Assembly (NCBI GenBank): GCA_012729535.1
Contig: JAAYCY010000060.1
Coordinates: forward strand, 33,943-97,942
DNA: 64,000 nucleotides
Direction: 5' to 3'
DNA from: Methanomicrobiales archaeon
Lineage (GTDB): Archaea; Halobacteriota; Methanomicrobia; Methanomicrobiales; Methanospirillaceae
Shown here: in pieces, positions 45,870 through 55,462 of the stretch
Layout of the letters: each line of letters opens with the position of its first letter
Numbering within the stretch: position 1 is the first letter of the stretch
Made by a program: the position numbers and the translations under genes
Notes under the pieces: model-generated
Database searches by the model: none
What the model was told of the DNA's origin: nothing
Seen by the model: the letters and a program-made list of their open reading frames with translations, nothing else

Positions 45870-46072
45870 TACCGGACCTTAAGTGCATATCTTCCGGGTA
45901 GTGAGATGTTCATCCGATGTGCCACCTCACTCTGTTCAGGATCAATAATAACGAGATATCCGGTCCAGTCTGATGTAAGGTTAGAGGTTCCGCAGATTGT
46001 GCAGGAAGTCCCTTCAACCACACGGTGACAATCACGACAGACCATGTGTTGCTTTTTCTTTCCACCAGCCAT
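45869..46072 (-). CDS. spt4: transcription elongation factor Spt4 (RNA polymerase subunit E'')
   Basis: 67-aa zinc protein that partners Spt5. The zinc ligands are in CRDCHRVVEG and CTICGTSNLTSDWTG, followed by LVIIDPEQSEVAHRMNI. The ATG at 46072 (MAGGKKKQH) is preferred over one at 46084, which would extend into rpoE. It starts 1 nt after the rpoE stop. Confidence 0.95.
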   Translation of the reverse strand: MAGGKKKQHMVCRDCHRVVEGTSCTICGTSNLTSDWTGYLVIIDPEQSEVAHRMNISLPGRYALKVR

Positions 46073-46073
46073 A

Positions 46074-46646
46074 TCAGGCCACACTCTTTTCTTTCTGTTC
46101 GTTCTTCATGTCTTCTTCAAGCCAGACCAGATTACCGAGACCTGCCTGTCTCATGGTCAGACCAATCTTACTTTCACGGGGTTCCCGTTCGTTCAGACTT
46201 AATGTAACTACCCGCGCACGGATTAGGGATCCAACATTCAGATGTCTACCTGAGTCCTGACAAACGAGTTGGGAGTTTTTCTCGTCATAACTGATATATT
46301 CGTCTGATATCTGGCTGACGTGAAGCATGGCATCAATTGGCCCAAGACTAATAAATGCTCCGAAACTGGTCGTTTCTACAACAATGCCCTCAATAACTTC
46401 CTGAAGAGACAACCGTAAAGCCAGACCTTCAAAGTCAACGTCATAGTAAACAGCTCCGTCACCTGGGACCATTTCCCCCTCTCCAATTCTAAGGACTCTG
46501 GTAACGGCAATAAAAATGCCAATTTCCTTATCAATGCTCCCTTCAAGCTGCTCCTGTAAAACATCCAGGATGACGGTAGTCAGATCCTCTCCAAGCCGGT
46601 GAGGAGGGACCCTGACCTTGTCACTCAATTCTAACCGGTAATACAT
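46074..46646 (-). CDS. rpoE: DNA-directed RNA polymerase subunit E' (Rpo7)
   Basis: 190-aa homologue of Rpb7, part of the polymerase stalk with subunit F. The N-terminal domain starts MYYRLELSDKVRVPPHRLGE, and the C-terminal S1 domain spans about residues 80-165 (GIVVETTSFGAFISLGPIDA, HVSQISDEYI). It follows the PIN-protein gene by 3 nt. Confidence 0.96.
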   Translation of the reverse strand: MYYRLELSDKVRVPPHRLGEDLTTVILDVLQEQLEGSIDKEIGIFIAVTRVLRIGEGEMVPGDGAVYYDVDFEGLALRLSLQEVIEGIVVETTSFGAFISLGPIDAMLHVSQISDEYISYDEKNSQLVCQDSGRHLNVGSLIRARVVTLSLNEREPRESKIGLTMRQAGLGNLVWLEEDMKNEQKEKSVA

Positions 46647-46649
46647 CTT

Positions 46650-47027
46650 TTACCTCCGAATTAACTCTAATTTTTGTTTTCCTGCCAGTGATACAACTGG
46701 TAGTCCTTCCTTAAGCAGGAGATTACGAAGTCGGCGGTCATTCGTAACTACCCCACATTGCAGGTCCATCGCACTGCTGTATATCTGTTCATCTGGTGAT
46801 CCCATTCCTGAAGACGGAATGACATCACATTTATTTGCAAATTGAAGACCCAGACGGGCGGCTGCTGCATGTTTGCCTTTTCCCCTGGCTAAACCTTCAA
46901 GTTCCCTGATTACAATATCCGGGACCACCATCCTGACCGAACCGAGCAGAAAACGTAGTTCTTCAAAGAGATCTATGTTAAACTGTGATGTCATAAGGAA
47001 GGCATTGGTATCGATCAATATTGTCAC
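46650..47027 (-). CDS. PIN-domain protein, FCF1/Utp24-like
   Basis: A 125-aa PIN-fold nuclease. Acidic active-site residues are in LIDTNAFLM near residue 5, VIRELEGLARG near 45, SPDEQIYSSA near 82 and VVTNDRRLRN near 98. It is the archaeal relative of FCF1/Utp24, proposed to act in rRNA processing. The GTG at 47027 is chosen because it overlaps the aIF2 gamma stop (GTGA) and puts the family N-terminus VTILIDTN first; upstream codons simply read through aIF2 gamma. Gene order aIF2 gamma-PIN-RpoE-Spt4 is conserved. Confidence 0.9.
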   Translation of the reverse strand: MTILIDTNAFLMTSQFNIDLFEELRFLLGSVRMVVPDIVIRELEGLARGKGKHAAAARLGLQFANKCDVIPSSGMGSPDEQIYSSAMDLQCGVVTNDRRLRNLLLKEGLPVVSLAGKQKLELIRR

Positions 47028-48259
47028 TCGATCAGCGTCCCCATACCAATCAGCCGCCATCTCCCACCGACCTGCCTGCTGATAGCAATGGGTGAACCAA
47101 GACTTGCACACACCGGTCTTTTGAGAATAACTTCAGCAGCATCTTTCCGGGTATTACTGACAACTCCAACAGTCACCGCTGTTCCTACGGAAAGCATCAA
47201 TGGTTCACGCTGTTTGAGTGGTTCAATCGTTACCTCACTGTTGGCCCCCACGACCCGCTCCATAAGTTTAACTGAGAACCACATCTTTTCCCAGACAGGA
47301 GGCAATTTTCCTACATGGCCAAGTACCTGGCCTGCCAGCATATCACTCTTGGTTATCGCCGGATCAAGTTTTGTCCCGATTGCAAGAAGTCCTCCAGGGG
47401 TAGCGACATGAACTTTTTTCTTCCCCTTGTGGATTTCTGTTACTTTGGTGATGATAGGTTCCCATTTGATTTTGTTTTCTACCTGGTTTTGGATACCTGG
47501 TCTGATCTCGACCTCTGCGCCATCTTCAATGAGCCCTTTAATGAGGGATCCCCCGACAACCCCTCCCTTAACATCCTTCCAACTACATCCGGGCCTGTTC
47601 ACGTCAAAAGATCGTGCAATAAGCATCACCGGGTCAGCTTCCGGTTGCCTTGATGGTTCGGGAATGACTTCATCAAGTGCCTGGATTAATGCCCAGATAT
47701 TGATATTTTTCTGTGCTGATACCGGGATGATGGGAGCATTTTCAGCAATAGTCCCTTTGACAAAAGCCTTGATTTCGTCATAATTCCGGATGGCATCTTT
47801 ATGAGAAACCACATCAATTTTATTCTGGATAATGACGATTTTTTTAATTCCGACCAGTTCCAGGGCCATAAGGTGTTCTTTTGTCTGGGGCTGAGGGCAT
47901 CGGTCTGCTGCAGATATGACAAGCATCGCTCCATCCATCAGCGCTGAACCAGACAGCATTGTTGCCATCAGGGTTTCGTGACCGGGAGCATCTACAAACG
48001 AGACTGCACGGAATGGCTCTGTCTCACCTTCACACCTGGTACATACCGGGCTTGTAGTAAGTCCTTCCGGGCCACGACATTTTCTACACCGATAAAAAAT
48101 TGCATCTGCATATCCCAGTCTGATGGATATACCCCTTTTCATCTCCTCACTATGTCTGTCTGTCCAGACGCCGGTGAGGGTATTTACCAGTGTAGTCTTG
48201 CCATGGTCAACGTGACCAACCACACCGATATTCGTATTTGGAATTATTTCTTCTGGCAC
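47024..48259 (-). CDS. eif2g: translation initiation factor aIF2 subunit gamma
   Basis: GTPase subunit that binds initiator tRNA. 411 aa. G1 is GHVDHGKT (residues 15-22), the G3 motif is DAPGHE near 90 and G4 is NKID near 145. A zinc knuckle, CRKC and CTRC, lies near 58-75. The start is GTG at 48259, with GGAGG 11 nt upstream. TATA-like GGATATAAG lies about 42 nt upstream, so it heads a long minus-strand operon through rdgB. Confidence 0.97.
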   Translation of the reverse strand: MPEEIIPNTNIGVVGHVDHGKTTLVNTLTGVWTDRHSEEMKRGISIRLGYADAIFYRCRKCRGPEGLTTSPVCTRCEGETEPFRAVSFVDAPGHETLMATMLSGSALMDGAMLVISAADRCPQPQTKEHLMALELVGIKKIVIIQNKIDVVSHKDAIRNYDEIKAFVKGTIAENAPIIPVSAQKNINIWALIQALDEVIPEPSRQPEADPVMLIARSFDVNRPGCSWKDVKGGVVGGSLIKGLIEDGAEVEIRPGIQNQVENKIKWEPIITKVTEIHKGKKKVHVATPGGLLAIGTKLDPAITKSDMLAGQVLGHVGKLPPVWEKMWFSVKLMERVVGANSEVTIEPLKQREPLMLSVGTAVTVGVVSNTRKDAAEVILKRPVCASLGSPIAISRQVGGRWRLIGMGTLIE

Positions 48260-48297
48260 CAGCTATTCAACCTCCTTACGTATTTCCATCGGATAAT

Positions 48298-48304
48298 ACT
48301 TATA
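48298..48304 (-). promoter_or_regulatory. TATA box of the aIF2 gamma operon
   Basis: Minus strand GGATATAAGT spans this site. A start about 25 nt on would fall near 48275, just before the GGAGG ribosome binding site. The rest of the 123-bp gap up to the DUF2098-like gene is A/T-rich with no other feature. Confidence 0.5.
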
Positions 48305-48382
48305 TCCATAACCGCAGTAAGTCCACTCACATTTATGTTGTAATATAATTAGTAGCTATTAGGAAGAATGGTCTTTGGGTGG

Positions 48383-48688
48383 TTATCCGGCACCCGTGCA
48401 TGCTCCGTCCAAAGAATGCTCATTATCAAATGGATCCTCTTCTCTCTGACGTCTTTCCTTCTCAAGCTCTGCGAGTTGCTCATCCCTGTTCATGCTCTTT
48501 TCCGGTCGTGTGGATAGTTCTGTAATTATGAGTTGATCCAGGCAGTATAAGAGGCCGGTCGTATCTATTTCTGCAAACCGGTTTTCACCTCTTTCAATCA
48601 GTCGTGTTACTATCCCGTAAGTTCCTGTTCGGGGATAACGGACTGCACTTCCTGGTTCAATAATTTCTAGACACGTATTCCTGTTCAT
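48383..48688 (-). CDS. DUF2098-like methanogen protein
   Basis: A 101-aa protein resembling, from memory, DUF2098, a small family almost confined to methanogens. The core EPGSAVRYPRTGTYGIVTRL, FAEIDTTGLLYCLDQLIITE (residues about 10-58) suggests a small beta-barrel fold. A charged, disordered C-terminal tail follows (RDEQLAELEKERRQREED). It starts 12 nt after the aglB stop, so it probably shares the aglB transcript. Function is unknown. Confidence 0.75.
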   Translation of the reverse strand: MNRNTCLEIIEPGSAVRYPRTGTYGIVTRLIERGENRFAEIDTTGLLYCLDQLIITELSTRPEKSMNRDEQLAELEKERRQREEDPFDNEHSLDGACTGAG

Positions 48689-48700
48689 GTTAAGAAGTTT

Positions 48701-51280
48701 TTAACCTGTAAGTCCCTGCTTAGTCTGCTCATTCGTTATGCTATACATAGCCCCGGTTTCCACATTCCGGTACCTGCCTGGGACTGTAACGGCACCTATG
48801 GTTGTTTCTGTTGGATATGGCACGGTAAAGGTTCCATTTACACTTTGAGTCCGGTAGGTGAAGGTTCGACCGACATTTGTATTAACCTCAAGTTCGAGAA
48901 TTCCTTCGCCTGGAATTTTTGCACCTTTGACATATTCAAATATTTTTACATATCTGAGGTCATCCATATCTGCAGGGGTTGTCCGCGTCTTTGATTCAAA
49001 GATTAACCGGTAATGACCAAGTGCAGGTACAGGACTTACCGGGTCAGAGTATCCAAAATTAGCGAGGATAACATCATATTGTGGGTTTGCTTCCTGGTCA
49101 AATGCATCAATCATTGTTTTTGCTGCGGTGTAATTTGTCTGGGTTCCTCCCACCACAAGAGGAGCTGCAAGTCCAGATGCTGATTCTCTCATGTAGGTGA
49201 GGAAGTGTACATTATCCGGTTGTGTGTATGATCCATCGAAATTGTAAAGCCGGGATATCATGGTCTGATAATACTCTTCGGTTAATAATGGGTAATTCAC
49301 TCCCGATTTCGGGTCATCAGGATTTGGGAAGATAAATGTTCGCTGGTATGGATAAACTCCCACATCTGGGTTATGCCAGGTGGACATGGCCCAGAATTTT
49401 CCGGTATCCATTTCATAGTCAGTTATCACATATCTCGTACTTAAATTGTCAAGGATTGCGTTGGCTTCTCTTTCATCCTGGCTCATAAAGAATCGTGCAG
49501 AGCCATTTGGACCGTTTACTCCATATTGGAATGGATTTGCATTGGGCATGCGTTTACCAAGGAATGTGATGATGTGACCATAATCCCACCAGGACATAAC
49601 TCCATATGCCTGATCCGGGTATGTATAATTCTCCTTATTGTAAATTGCATAATAATCAAGGCCTGGATCCGGGGTATTCTTTTCAAGCCATTCGGTAGTT
49701 TCACGCCAGTCCGTGTTTAGATTGTAGGCACCCACAGAAAGATCTCTTCCAAGTGACAGGTATGAGAATAGGAGTGCCAGAACTAGCACAATTGCCAGGA
49801 GAATATATGAAGCACCTTTTAATGTCCTTATTTTATTGCGGCCTGCAGAAACTGCTGGTTTTTGATGTTCTTTTCCACTCTTCTTTTTTGCAGCGTTATG
49901 ACCATGGTCCTGGTCCTCAGTTATTGACAATGATTCATCAGGTGTTTGAACAGGTTTTTTTACCAGGTTTAATACAAATCCCACCGCAATTCCTGAAAGG
50001 ATTGCAACAGGTACTGCAAGGTAATATTCATACCTGATATGCTGCCATGTTGAAAAGAAAATTACAACTGCCCAAATGAGGGTAAAAGCATGAGACGGAC
50101 AAAGTTCTTTTTTAAGCCGGTATAGGAGTACGGCTACTCCTGCACCAAAAAGCAGGAGACTATACTGGAATGTTCTCCATGCATCATCAAAAGTCCAGGG
50201 TCGTGCTTCCTGTATTGTTTTCCAGTGGATATCATCAGATCCAAAGAATCCTATGGCGTTGTCCACTAAATATTTGAATAAATCTGGTAAAAGAACTGCC
50301 AGTAATATTATTCCAAGAACAGTTACTCCAAGAATAACTGCAATATAATACCAGTATGGTTTGTCTTTCAGTCGGAATGAAAAGGCAAAAAGAATGATAT
50401 TTCCTAAAATGAGAAGGAAATACGCTATTGGATGCCCAAGGGTATAGTAATTAAGACCGCCTTGGGCATGTATGCCGATTAGGAAAAAACCAATGATTGC
50501 AACAATAAATGTTATTGAATTGACTAGAAGGGCAGAAGCTCCAAGATGTCCCAGGTATCGCTGTATAATGAACCAGACGGGAGTAAATATCCCGACGAGA
50601 AGAGCAAAAAGGATCATGGTAGGCATGAGGGAGAGGCCAATTACATATGCTATTCCGCAAATGAATGCAAACAATGCAGGTTTTTTCCATGTTTCTTTAT
50701 TTGAGATATCAACCGGATGTTTACGGCAGTAAACCAGTGTTGAGATATAACAAAGACAAAAGATGGTACTAAATAATACTTCTCCGATATGGTGATCCAG
50801 GTACCCGTAATATGATCTGAAAAAGAATTGACCCGGAATTATTGCAATAAAAAAAGCTGCAATTATACCTGCTTTCCAGTCGGCAATTTTTTTGACAAGA
50901 AGATAAACAACCGGAACCATAAGGACAGCCATAACACAGGTAATAAAGAGTGAGACTGAAATGAGCTCCGGCCTTGTTGTTGCTCCAAGCAAAATACACA
51001 CTGTTGCGCCAATAAAGGGAAACAGAGGGCCCCAATGCATGGGTTGACCATAGGGGAAGAATGTCATCGGGTCAAACCATGAAACATTGGGATAGTTTGC
51101 AATTACCTGCTCTATCCGCCGTAACTGGTATGTCGGATCATCCATTCCAACAAAGAGCAGAACATCAGTATTTCCTGAAAAAGCAGGAATGGTTCTGATA
51201 AAAAATGATAATGACGCTATCAGGAGCAAAGCAATTCCAATAATTATGGTAAAGGGTTGTAAATATTTTGAAAATTTCAT
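48701..51280 (-). CDS. aglB: oligosaccharyltransferase AglB (STT3 family)
   Basis: Transfers lipid-linked glycan to Asn of N-glycosylation sequons on the outer face of the membrane. 859 aa. About 13 membrane helices fill the first 500 residues, with the external acidic motif VGMDDPTYQLRRIE near residue 44. A Lys-rich cytoplasmic-looking insert lies near 455-485. The soluble C-terminal domain carries the acceptor-recognition motif SWWDYGH near 557. Its presence beside nucleotide-sugar and glycosyltransferase genes fits N-glycosylation of the S-layer or sheath and of flagella. A long hairpin lies 81-119 nt upstream. Confidence 0.96.
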   Translation of the reverse strand: MKFSKYLQPFTIIIGIALLLIASLSFFIRTIPAFSGNTDVLLFVGMDDPTYQLRRIEQVIANYPNVSWFDPMTFFPYGQPMHWGPLFPFIGATVCILLGATTRPELISVSLFITCVMAVLMVPVVYLLVKKIADWKAGIIAAFFIAIIPGQFFFRSYYGYLDHHIGEVLFSTIFCLCYISTLVYCRKHPVDISNKETWKKPALFAFICGIAYVIGLSLMPTMILFALLVGIFTPVWFIIQRYLGHLGASALLVNSITFIVAIIGFFLIGIHAQGGLNYYTLGHPIAYFLLILGNIILFAFSFRLKDKPYWYYIAVILGVTVLGIILLAVLLPDLFKYLVDNAIGFFGSDDIHWKTIQEARPWTFDDAWRTFQYSLLLFGAGVAVLLYRLKKELCPSHAFTLIWAVVIFFSTWQHIRYEYYLAVPVAILSGIAVGFVLNLVKKPVQTPDESLSITEDQDHGHNAAKKKSGKEHQKPAVSAGRNKIRTLKGASYILLAIVLVLALLFSYLSLGRDLSVGAYNLNTDWRETTEWLEKNTPDPGLDYYAIYNKENYTYPDQAYGVMSWWDYGHIITFLGKRMPNANPFQYGVNGPNGSARFFMSQDEREANAILDNLSTRYVITDYEMDTGKFWAMSTWHNPDVGVYPYQRTFIFPNPDDPKSGVNYPLLTEEYYQTMISRLYNFDGSYTQPDNVHFLTYMRESASGLAAPLVVGGTQTNYTAAKTMIDAFDQEANPQYDVILANFGYSDPVSPVPALGHYRLIFESKTRTTPADMDDLRYVKIFEYVKGAKIPGEGILELEVNTNVGRTFTYRTQSVNGTFTVPYPTETTIGAVTVPGRYRNVETGAMYSITNEQTKQGLTG

Positions 51281-51360
51281 GAAATCACGTCAGGTTTATG
51301 TTTTATGCTATGTTTCACATTGATTTGCAGGGTGTTATAAAATACCGGTTTATATTGATT

Positions 51361-51399
51361 GGATAAGCTGCTCAAGTTCTCAGCAGAGCAGCCTTATCC
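51361..51399 (-). ncRNA. long imperfect hairpin between the glycosyltransferase and aglB genes
   Basis: GGATAAGCTGCTC (51361-51373) pairs with GAGCAG-C-CTTATCC (51386-51399): 13 base pairs with one bulged C around a 12-nt loop. It is in the 174-bp gap after the glycosyltransferase stop and 81-119 nt before the aglB ATG. There is no T tract behind it on the minus strand, so it is not a bacterial-style terminator. It may be a leader structure, a processing site or an operator. Whether it is transcribed is not known. Confidence 0.45.
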
Positions 51400-51454
51400 T
51401 ACCGATACATTGTCGTTTAGAATTCTCATGTTTCATTTGTGATCTGTCCGATGT

Positions 51455-52537
51455 TTAGTCCCTACATTGCAGAGTACGTACATATGTTATGAGTTGTTCC
51501 TTAAAAACATGGTAATCAAATTTCTCAGATCTTTTTCTGCATTTGCTCGAAAATTCCTCTGGATTATTATCAATTACCTCTATTGCGGTTGCAATTGCTG
51601 TGGGTTCTGGTGCAACCAGAAGGCCTGTAATTCCATCAACAACGCTTTCAAGATAGCCCCCTTCTTTCACTGCCACAACGGGTTTTCCTGATGCCATGGC
51701 TTCCAATGGAGTAATTCCAAAATCCTCATCAATTGCTGTTGTAAGAAATCCCCTGCAGGTTGAATATAATTTTAATAATGTCTCATCACTGACGGTATTG
51801 AGAAATATTACATTTTCTGGTGCATTTTTAGTTATTTTTATATATTGTGGGTAAATTTTTCCGGCAACAACCAGTTTCTTTGCAGGGAGCAATCTGAACG
51901 TTTCAATTTGTATTTCTATCCGTTTCCATTTATCAACACGGGTGACTGATAACCAGAAATCTCCGTAATATTCATTTCTATATATTTCTGTATGAACTGG
52001 CGGATAGAGTACATTAGCATCCCGCTGGTATGCTTTCCATATCCTGTTTCTTGTATTATGTGAGTTACATGCAATATTTACAACATGTTTTTGAATGAAC
52101 CGTTGATCGAGGTATCGGAAAAAATTCAGAATACCAATCATGATGATCTTTTTTCCTAATGGATACTCTCGAATCGATGGATAATACATGTCATAAAAAA
52201 CTCTCCTTGGTGTATGCATATAATATACATGACAGACCGGGTGCACAAGATATCGAAGGGCCATATCATCCATTATAATGAAAAAATCATATGGTAACCG
52301 AAGCCTCCTAAAAAGAAGCATACCAAATATCTGTTTCATTGGTTCTTTTGGCAATGATTTTTTTAACTCAAGAAACCGGACTTTTTTTGAAACCGGATAA
52401 ACCGAATAAAAACCTGGATCTACATTCAGACAAACAATTGTCGCGTTTAAAGCAATTGCCATGTCGATTTCCAGTCGTTCCGCTCCCCCTGGAATGATAA
52501 AATCCCTACAGGTTAACAGTGCAATCTTCATACTCAT
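51455..52537 (-). CDS. glycosyltransferase, GT4 type
   Basis: A 360-aa GT-B-fold transferase. The N-terminal domain starts KIALLTCRDFIIPGGAERLE, the donor-binding part has LVVAGKIYPQYIKITK and the E-x7-E motif is DFGITPLEAMASGKPVVAV near residue 275. No membrane helix is present, so it acts at the inner face of the membrane on a lipid-linked or soluble acceptor. Donor sugar is unknown, possibly UDP-GlcNAc given the glm genes upstream. It starts 41 nt after the other glycosyltransferase gene. Confidence 0.88.
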   Translation of the reverse strand: MSMKIALLTCRDFIIPGGAERLEIDMAIALNATIVCLNVDPGFYSVYPVSKKVRFLELKKSLPKEPMKQIFGMLLFRRLRLPYDFFIIMDDMALRYLVHPVCHVYYMHTPRRVFYDMYYPSIREYPLGKKIIMIGILNFFRYLDQRFIQKHVVNIACNSHNTRNRIWKAYQRDANVLYPPVHTEIYRNEYYGDFWLSVTRVDKWKRIEIQIETFRLLPAKKLVVAGKIYPQYIKITKNAPENVIFLNTVSDETLLKLYSTCRGFLTTAIDEDFGITPLEAMASGKPVVAVKEGGYLESVVDGITGLLVAPEPTAIATAIEVIDNNPEEFSSKCRKRSEKFDYHVFKEQLITYVRTLQCRD

Positions 52538-52578
52538 ACGGTAACATATCCTGCTTTTTGAGCTGTGAAATAAAAAGA

Positions 52579-53724
52579 TCAGATGATTTCATCATAGAAT
52601 CGCTCCGCAACCTGTTCCCATCTCATTTCACTTGGAGGGTCATATCTTAGAGAATTTTTCTTTTCATACTGATCTTTTAATGCTTTTACCAAGCCGTTAA
52701 CGTCAGATGCCTCAATAAAACATGTTCCCATGTAAGATCCAAGGCTTTCAATCAGGCCCCCCACTTTTGATGCAATTATTGGAAGTCCGTATGCGATTCC
52801 AATATGTGCGACTCCACTTTGAGATGCCCGGGTATATGGAAGAACAAGAATATCTGCAGCTGAAAAAAATTCAGGCACATCCTCATCTGCAATATACCGG
52901 TTCACCATTACTATTTTATCCCGGAGAGGGGATTGTTCAATTCTGATAACGGATTCCTTATCTTCCCAGGCTTCTCCTGCGATGATGAGTACAGAATTAT
53001 CCTGTATATTCCTGTCTGATTTTTCGAATGCTTCTATAAGTGTAGTAACTCCTTTATACGGTCTTAATAATCCAAAAAAGAGTATAACGAATTTCCCATC
53101 TGCATCCATTTTTCGTTTGGATGATTTCCTGTCCAGCACTGGATAGTGATCATAGAGCCCATGGGGAATTACCGAGATTTTCGATGGTTGGATGTTGTAT
53201 TGTGATGCAATTAGATGCCTGTCATGTTCTGAGTGTACAATAAACATACTTGCAGCCCCTCTGATTATTCTCCCCATGAACTTCGCATATAACTGTAGTG
53301 GAAGAATTGCATATTCGAGAGGATCCACAACCTCGTGGAATTCCATCACAAAATGCGTTTTTCTACCCGAAAGAGTGATGATTGCAAGATATATATGAGC
53401 TATGCTTGAAGTCCACCACTGAATGATGGTAACATCAGATTTTCTGGCAATTCGTGCTCCTTTTGCCCAGGAAAAAGGATCATACCAGTCAAGCAATTCT
53501 GATACCTTCACATCCGGTGCAATAGTCAGGCATACCTCTGTCTTCCCTATCCGTTTCCATCCTGGAAACAACCGTTTTGGGAGCATATTTCGAAATAAAA
53601 TAGCATTTATTTTATTTTTTTCCGATAACGCATTGCATAATCGTATTGTATAATAACTGATTCCGGACAAAAACCTGGTTGAAGGGCCAATAACGGAGAT
53701 GGAAAATGAATTTTCAGCCTTCAT
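52579..53724 (-). CDS. glycosyltransferase, GT4 type
   Basis: A 381-aa GT-B-fold transferase. Family features are the N-terminal VIGPSTRFLSGISYYTIRL, VIPHGLYDHYP near residue 190, FFGLLRPYKGVTTLIEAF near 213 and the C-terminal LVLPYTRASQSGVAHIGIAYG near 300, where the usual acidic first position is Thr/Ser-rich. It overlaps the glmS stop by 4 bp (ATGA). Acceptor and donor are unknown. It is likely part of glycan assembly for AglB or a surface polysaccharide. Confidence 0.87.
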   Translation of the reverse strand: MKAENSFSISVIGPSTRFLSGISYYTIRLCNALSEKNKINAILFRNMLPKRLFPGWKRIGKTEVCLTIAPDVKVSELLDWYDPFSWAKGARIARKSDVTIIQWWTSSIAHIYLAIITLSGRKTHFVMEFHEVVDPLEYAILPLQLYAKFMGRIIRGAASMFIVHSEHDRHLIASQYNIQPSKISVIPHGLYDHYPVLDRKSSKRKMDADGKFVILFFGLLRPYKGVTTLIEAFEKSDRNIQDNSVLIIAGEAWEDKESVIRIEQSPLRDKIVMVNRYIADEDVPEFFSAADILVLPYTRASQSGVAHIGIAYGLPIIASKVGGLIESLGSYMGTCFIEASDVNGLVKALKDQYEKKNSLRYDPPSEMRWEQVAERFYDEII

Positions 53725-55460
53725 TCAACGGTTACGCTCTTTGCAAGATTTCTGGGCATATCAATCTCGCGGCCCAGGGCATTTGCAGTGTGATATGCTA
53801 TCATCTGTAAAAGGACAGTGCAGGTCAGAACCTGGATCCATTGATGAGCAGGAGGTACTGGTATGACAACATCGGCAATCTCTAAAAGTTCAATATCATC
53901 AGCAATTCCCAAGGCGATAATGGGCGTGCCTCTGGCTTTCATTTCCTTGAGGTTTCCGAGCATGACTTCATATGCTGTACCAGGTAAACAGATGGCAATT
54001 ACTGGTGTTTCTGGTGATAAAAGTGCAAATGGTCCGTGTTTTAACTCCCCTGCAGCATAAGCCTCTGCGTGAATATATGATATCTCTTTCATTTTGAGGG
54101 CTCCTTCCATCATAACCGGGTAAAAAACGCCCCTTCCAACATAGAACAGATGATCTGCAGAAACACAAAGATCAACCGCTTTTGTGATATCTGTAAGCAA
54201 TATCTGCTCAATGGCATATCGTCCATGGGAAAGGACTTCACTACAAGTTCCTCCTGCGAGCAGGTTGACTATCTGCATCAGCACTCCTAATTGGGCGATA
54301 AAAGATTTTGAAGATGCCACACTGATTTCCGGACCTGCATGCATGAGTATGGTATCATGAGCACTTCTGGTAATTGAACTGTTAAGCACATTGGTGATTG
54401 CTACTGTTCGTACATTATTGCAAATGCCTTTTTTAACCGCTGCAAGCGTGTCTGCTGTTTCTCCACTCTGGGAAACCCCGATGATAACATCGCTAAATGG
54501 CACAGGGGTATATTTGTATTCTGAACCAAGTTCAAGTCTGACCGGGATGCCACAGGCAGGTTCCAGAAGATACCTGAAAATCATGCCTGCATGATATGAA
54601 CTGCCACATGCGACCACAGTAATTGTTTTTGCCTCCTTTAATGACCTGGGTAGCGTGCTATCAATAACGGCATGAACTGCATGGTGAATGACATCCGGCT
54701 GCTCAAACATTTCTTTCAACATGTAATGGGCAAATCCACCTTTCATTACTGCATCTGGAGTCCACGTTATCTCGTTTATCTCCTTTTGAACAGGCTTATT
54801 CTCCATATATACGGTGTATATTTCTGGTCTGATGTCAGCAACATCACCATCATCCAGGTAAATAACTCTTGAGGTATATTCCAGGATTGGTGTGATGTCT
54901 GATGCGGCAAATATCTCTCCATCTCCAATCCCAAGTACGAGGGGGCTTTGGTTTCTTGCAGCAATAAGGCGGTTTTCACCTTCAGATAATACTAAAATTG
55001 CATAAGAACCTGCCAGAAAAGGGAGAGTTTTTTGAACTGCAACCAGGAGATCATCATCATATACCTCTTCAAGAAGGTGGGCGATAACTTCTGTATCAGT
55101 ATCTGAACGGAAAATATGGCCCCTTTCAATGAGATCACGTTTTAATGATGCATAATTTTCAATAATACCATTATGCACGACTGCAATTTTTTCATTACAG
55201 TCCAGGTGAGGGTGGGCATTGATGTCAGAAGGGATCCCATGGGTTGCCCACCTGGTATGACCTATGCCCAGGGTTCCCTGAAGTATTTCAGCTGAGTCAG
55301 ATATGTGCGATACCTTTCCTGTTTTTTTATGGACACAGACATTACCTGCCAGGGTTGCAATACCAAATGAATCATACCCCCTGTATTCAAGTCTGCGAAG
55401 TCCCTGGATAAGAATGGGGGCGGCATTTCGAAATCCAACATATCCAACAATGCCACACAC
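53721..55460 (-). CDS. glmS: glutamine-fructose-6-phosphate aminotransferase
   Basis: Makes glucosamine-6-phosphate from fructose-6-P and glutamine, the first step to UDP-GlcNAc. 579 aa. The N-terminal glutaminase has Cys2 as nucleophile (MCGIVGYVG), GIGHTRWATHG near 66 and HNGIIENY near 91. Two SIS domains follow, with CGSSYHAG near 290, SQSGETADT near 335 and the C-terminal PRNLAKSVTVE. It starts 2 nt after the adjacent glmU-like gene. Confidence 0.97.
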   Translation of the reverse strand: MCGIVGYVGFRNAAPILIQGLRRLEYRGYDSFGIATLAGNVCVHKKTGKVSHISDSAEILQGTLGIGHTRWATHGIPSDINAHPHLDCNEKIAVVHNGIIENYASLKRDLIERGHIFRSDTDTEVIAHLLEEVYDDDLLVAVQKTLPFLAGSYAILVLSEGENRLIAARNQSPLVLGIGDGEIFAASDITPILEYTSRVIYLDDGDVADIRPEIYTVYMENKPVQKEINEITWTPDAVMKGGFAHYMLKEMFEQPDVIHHAVHAVIDSTLPRSLKEAKTITVVACGSSYHAGMIFRYLLEPACGIPVRLELGSEYKYTPVPFSDVIIGVSQSGETADTLAAVKKGICNNVRTVAITNVLNSSITRSAHDTILMHAGPEISVASSKSFIAQLGVLMQIVNLLAGGTCSEVLSHGRYAIEQILLTDITKAVDLCVSADHLFYVGRGVFYPVMMEGALKMKEISYIHAEAYAAGELKHGPFALLSPETPVIAICLPGTAYEVMLGNLKEMKARGTPIIALGIADDIELLEIADVVIPVPPAHQWIQVLTCTVLLQMIAYHTANALGREIDMPRNLAKSVTVE

Positions 55461-55462
55461 GA

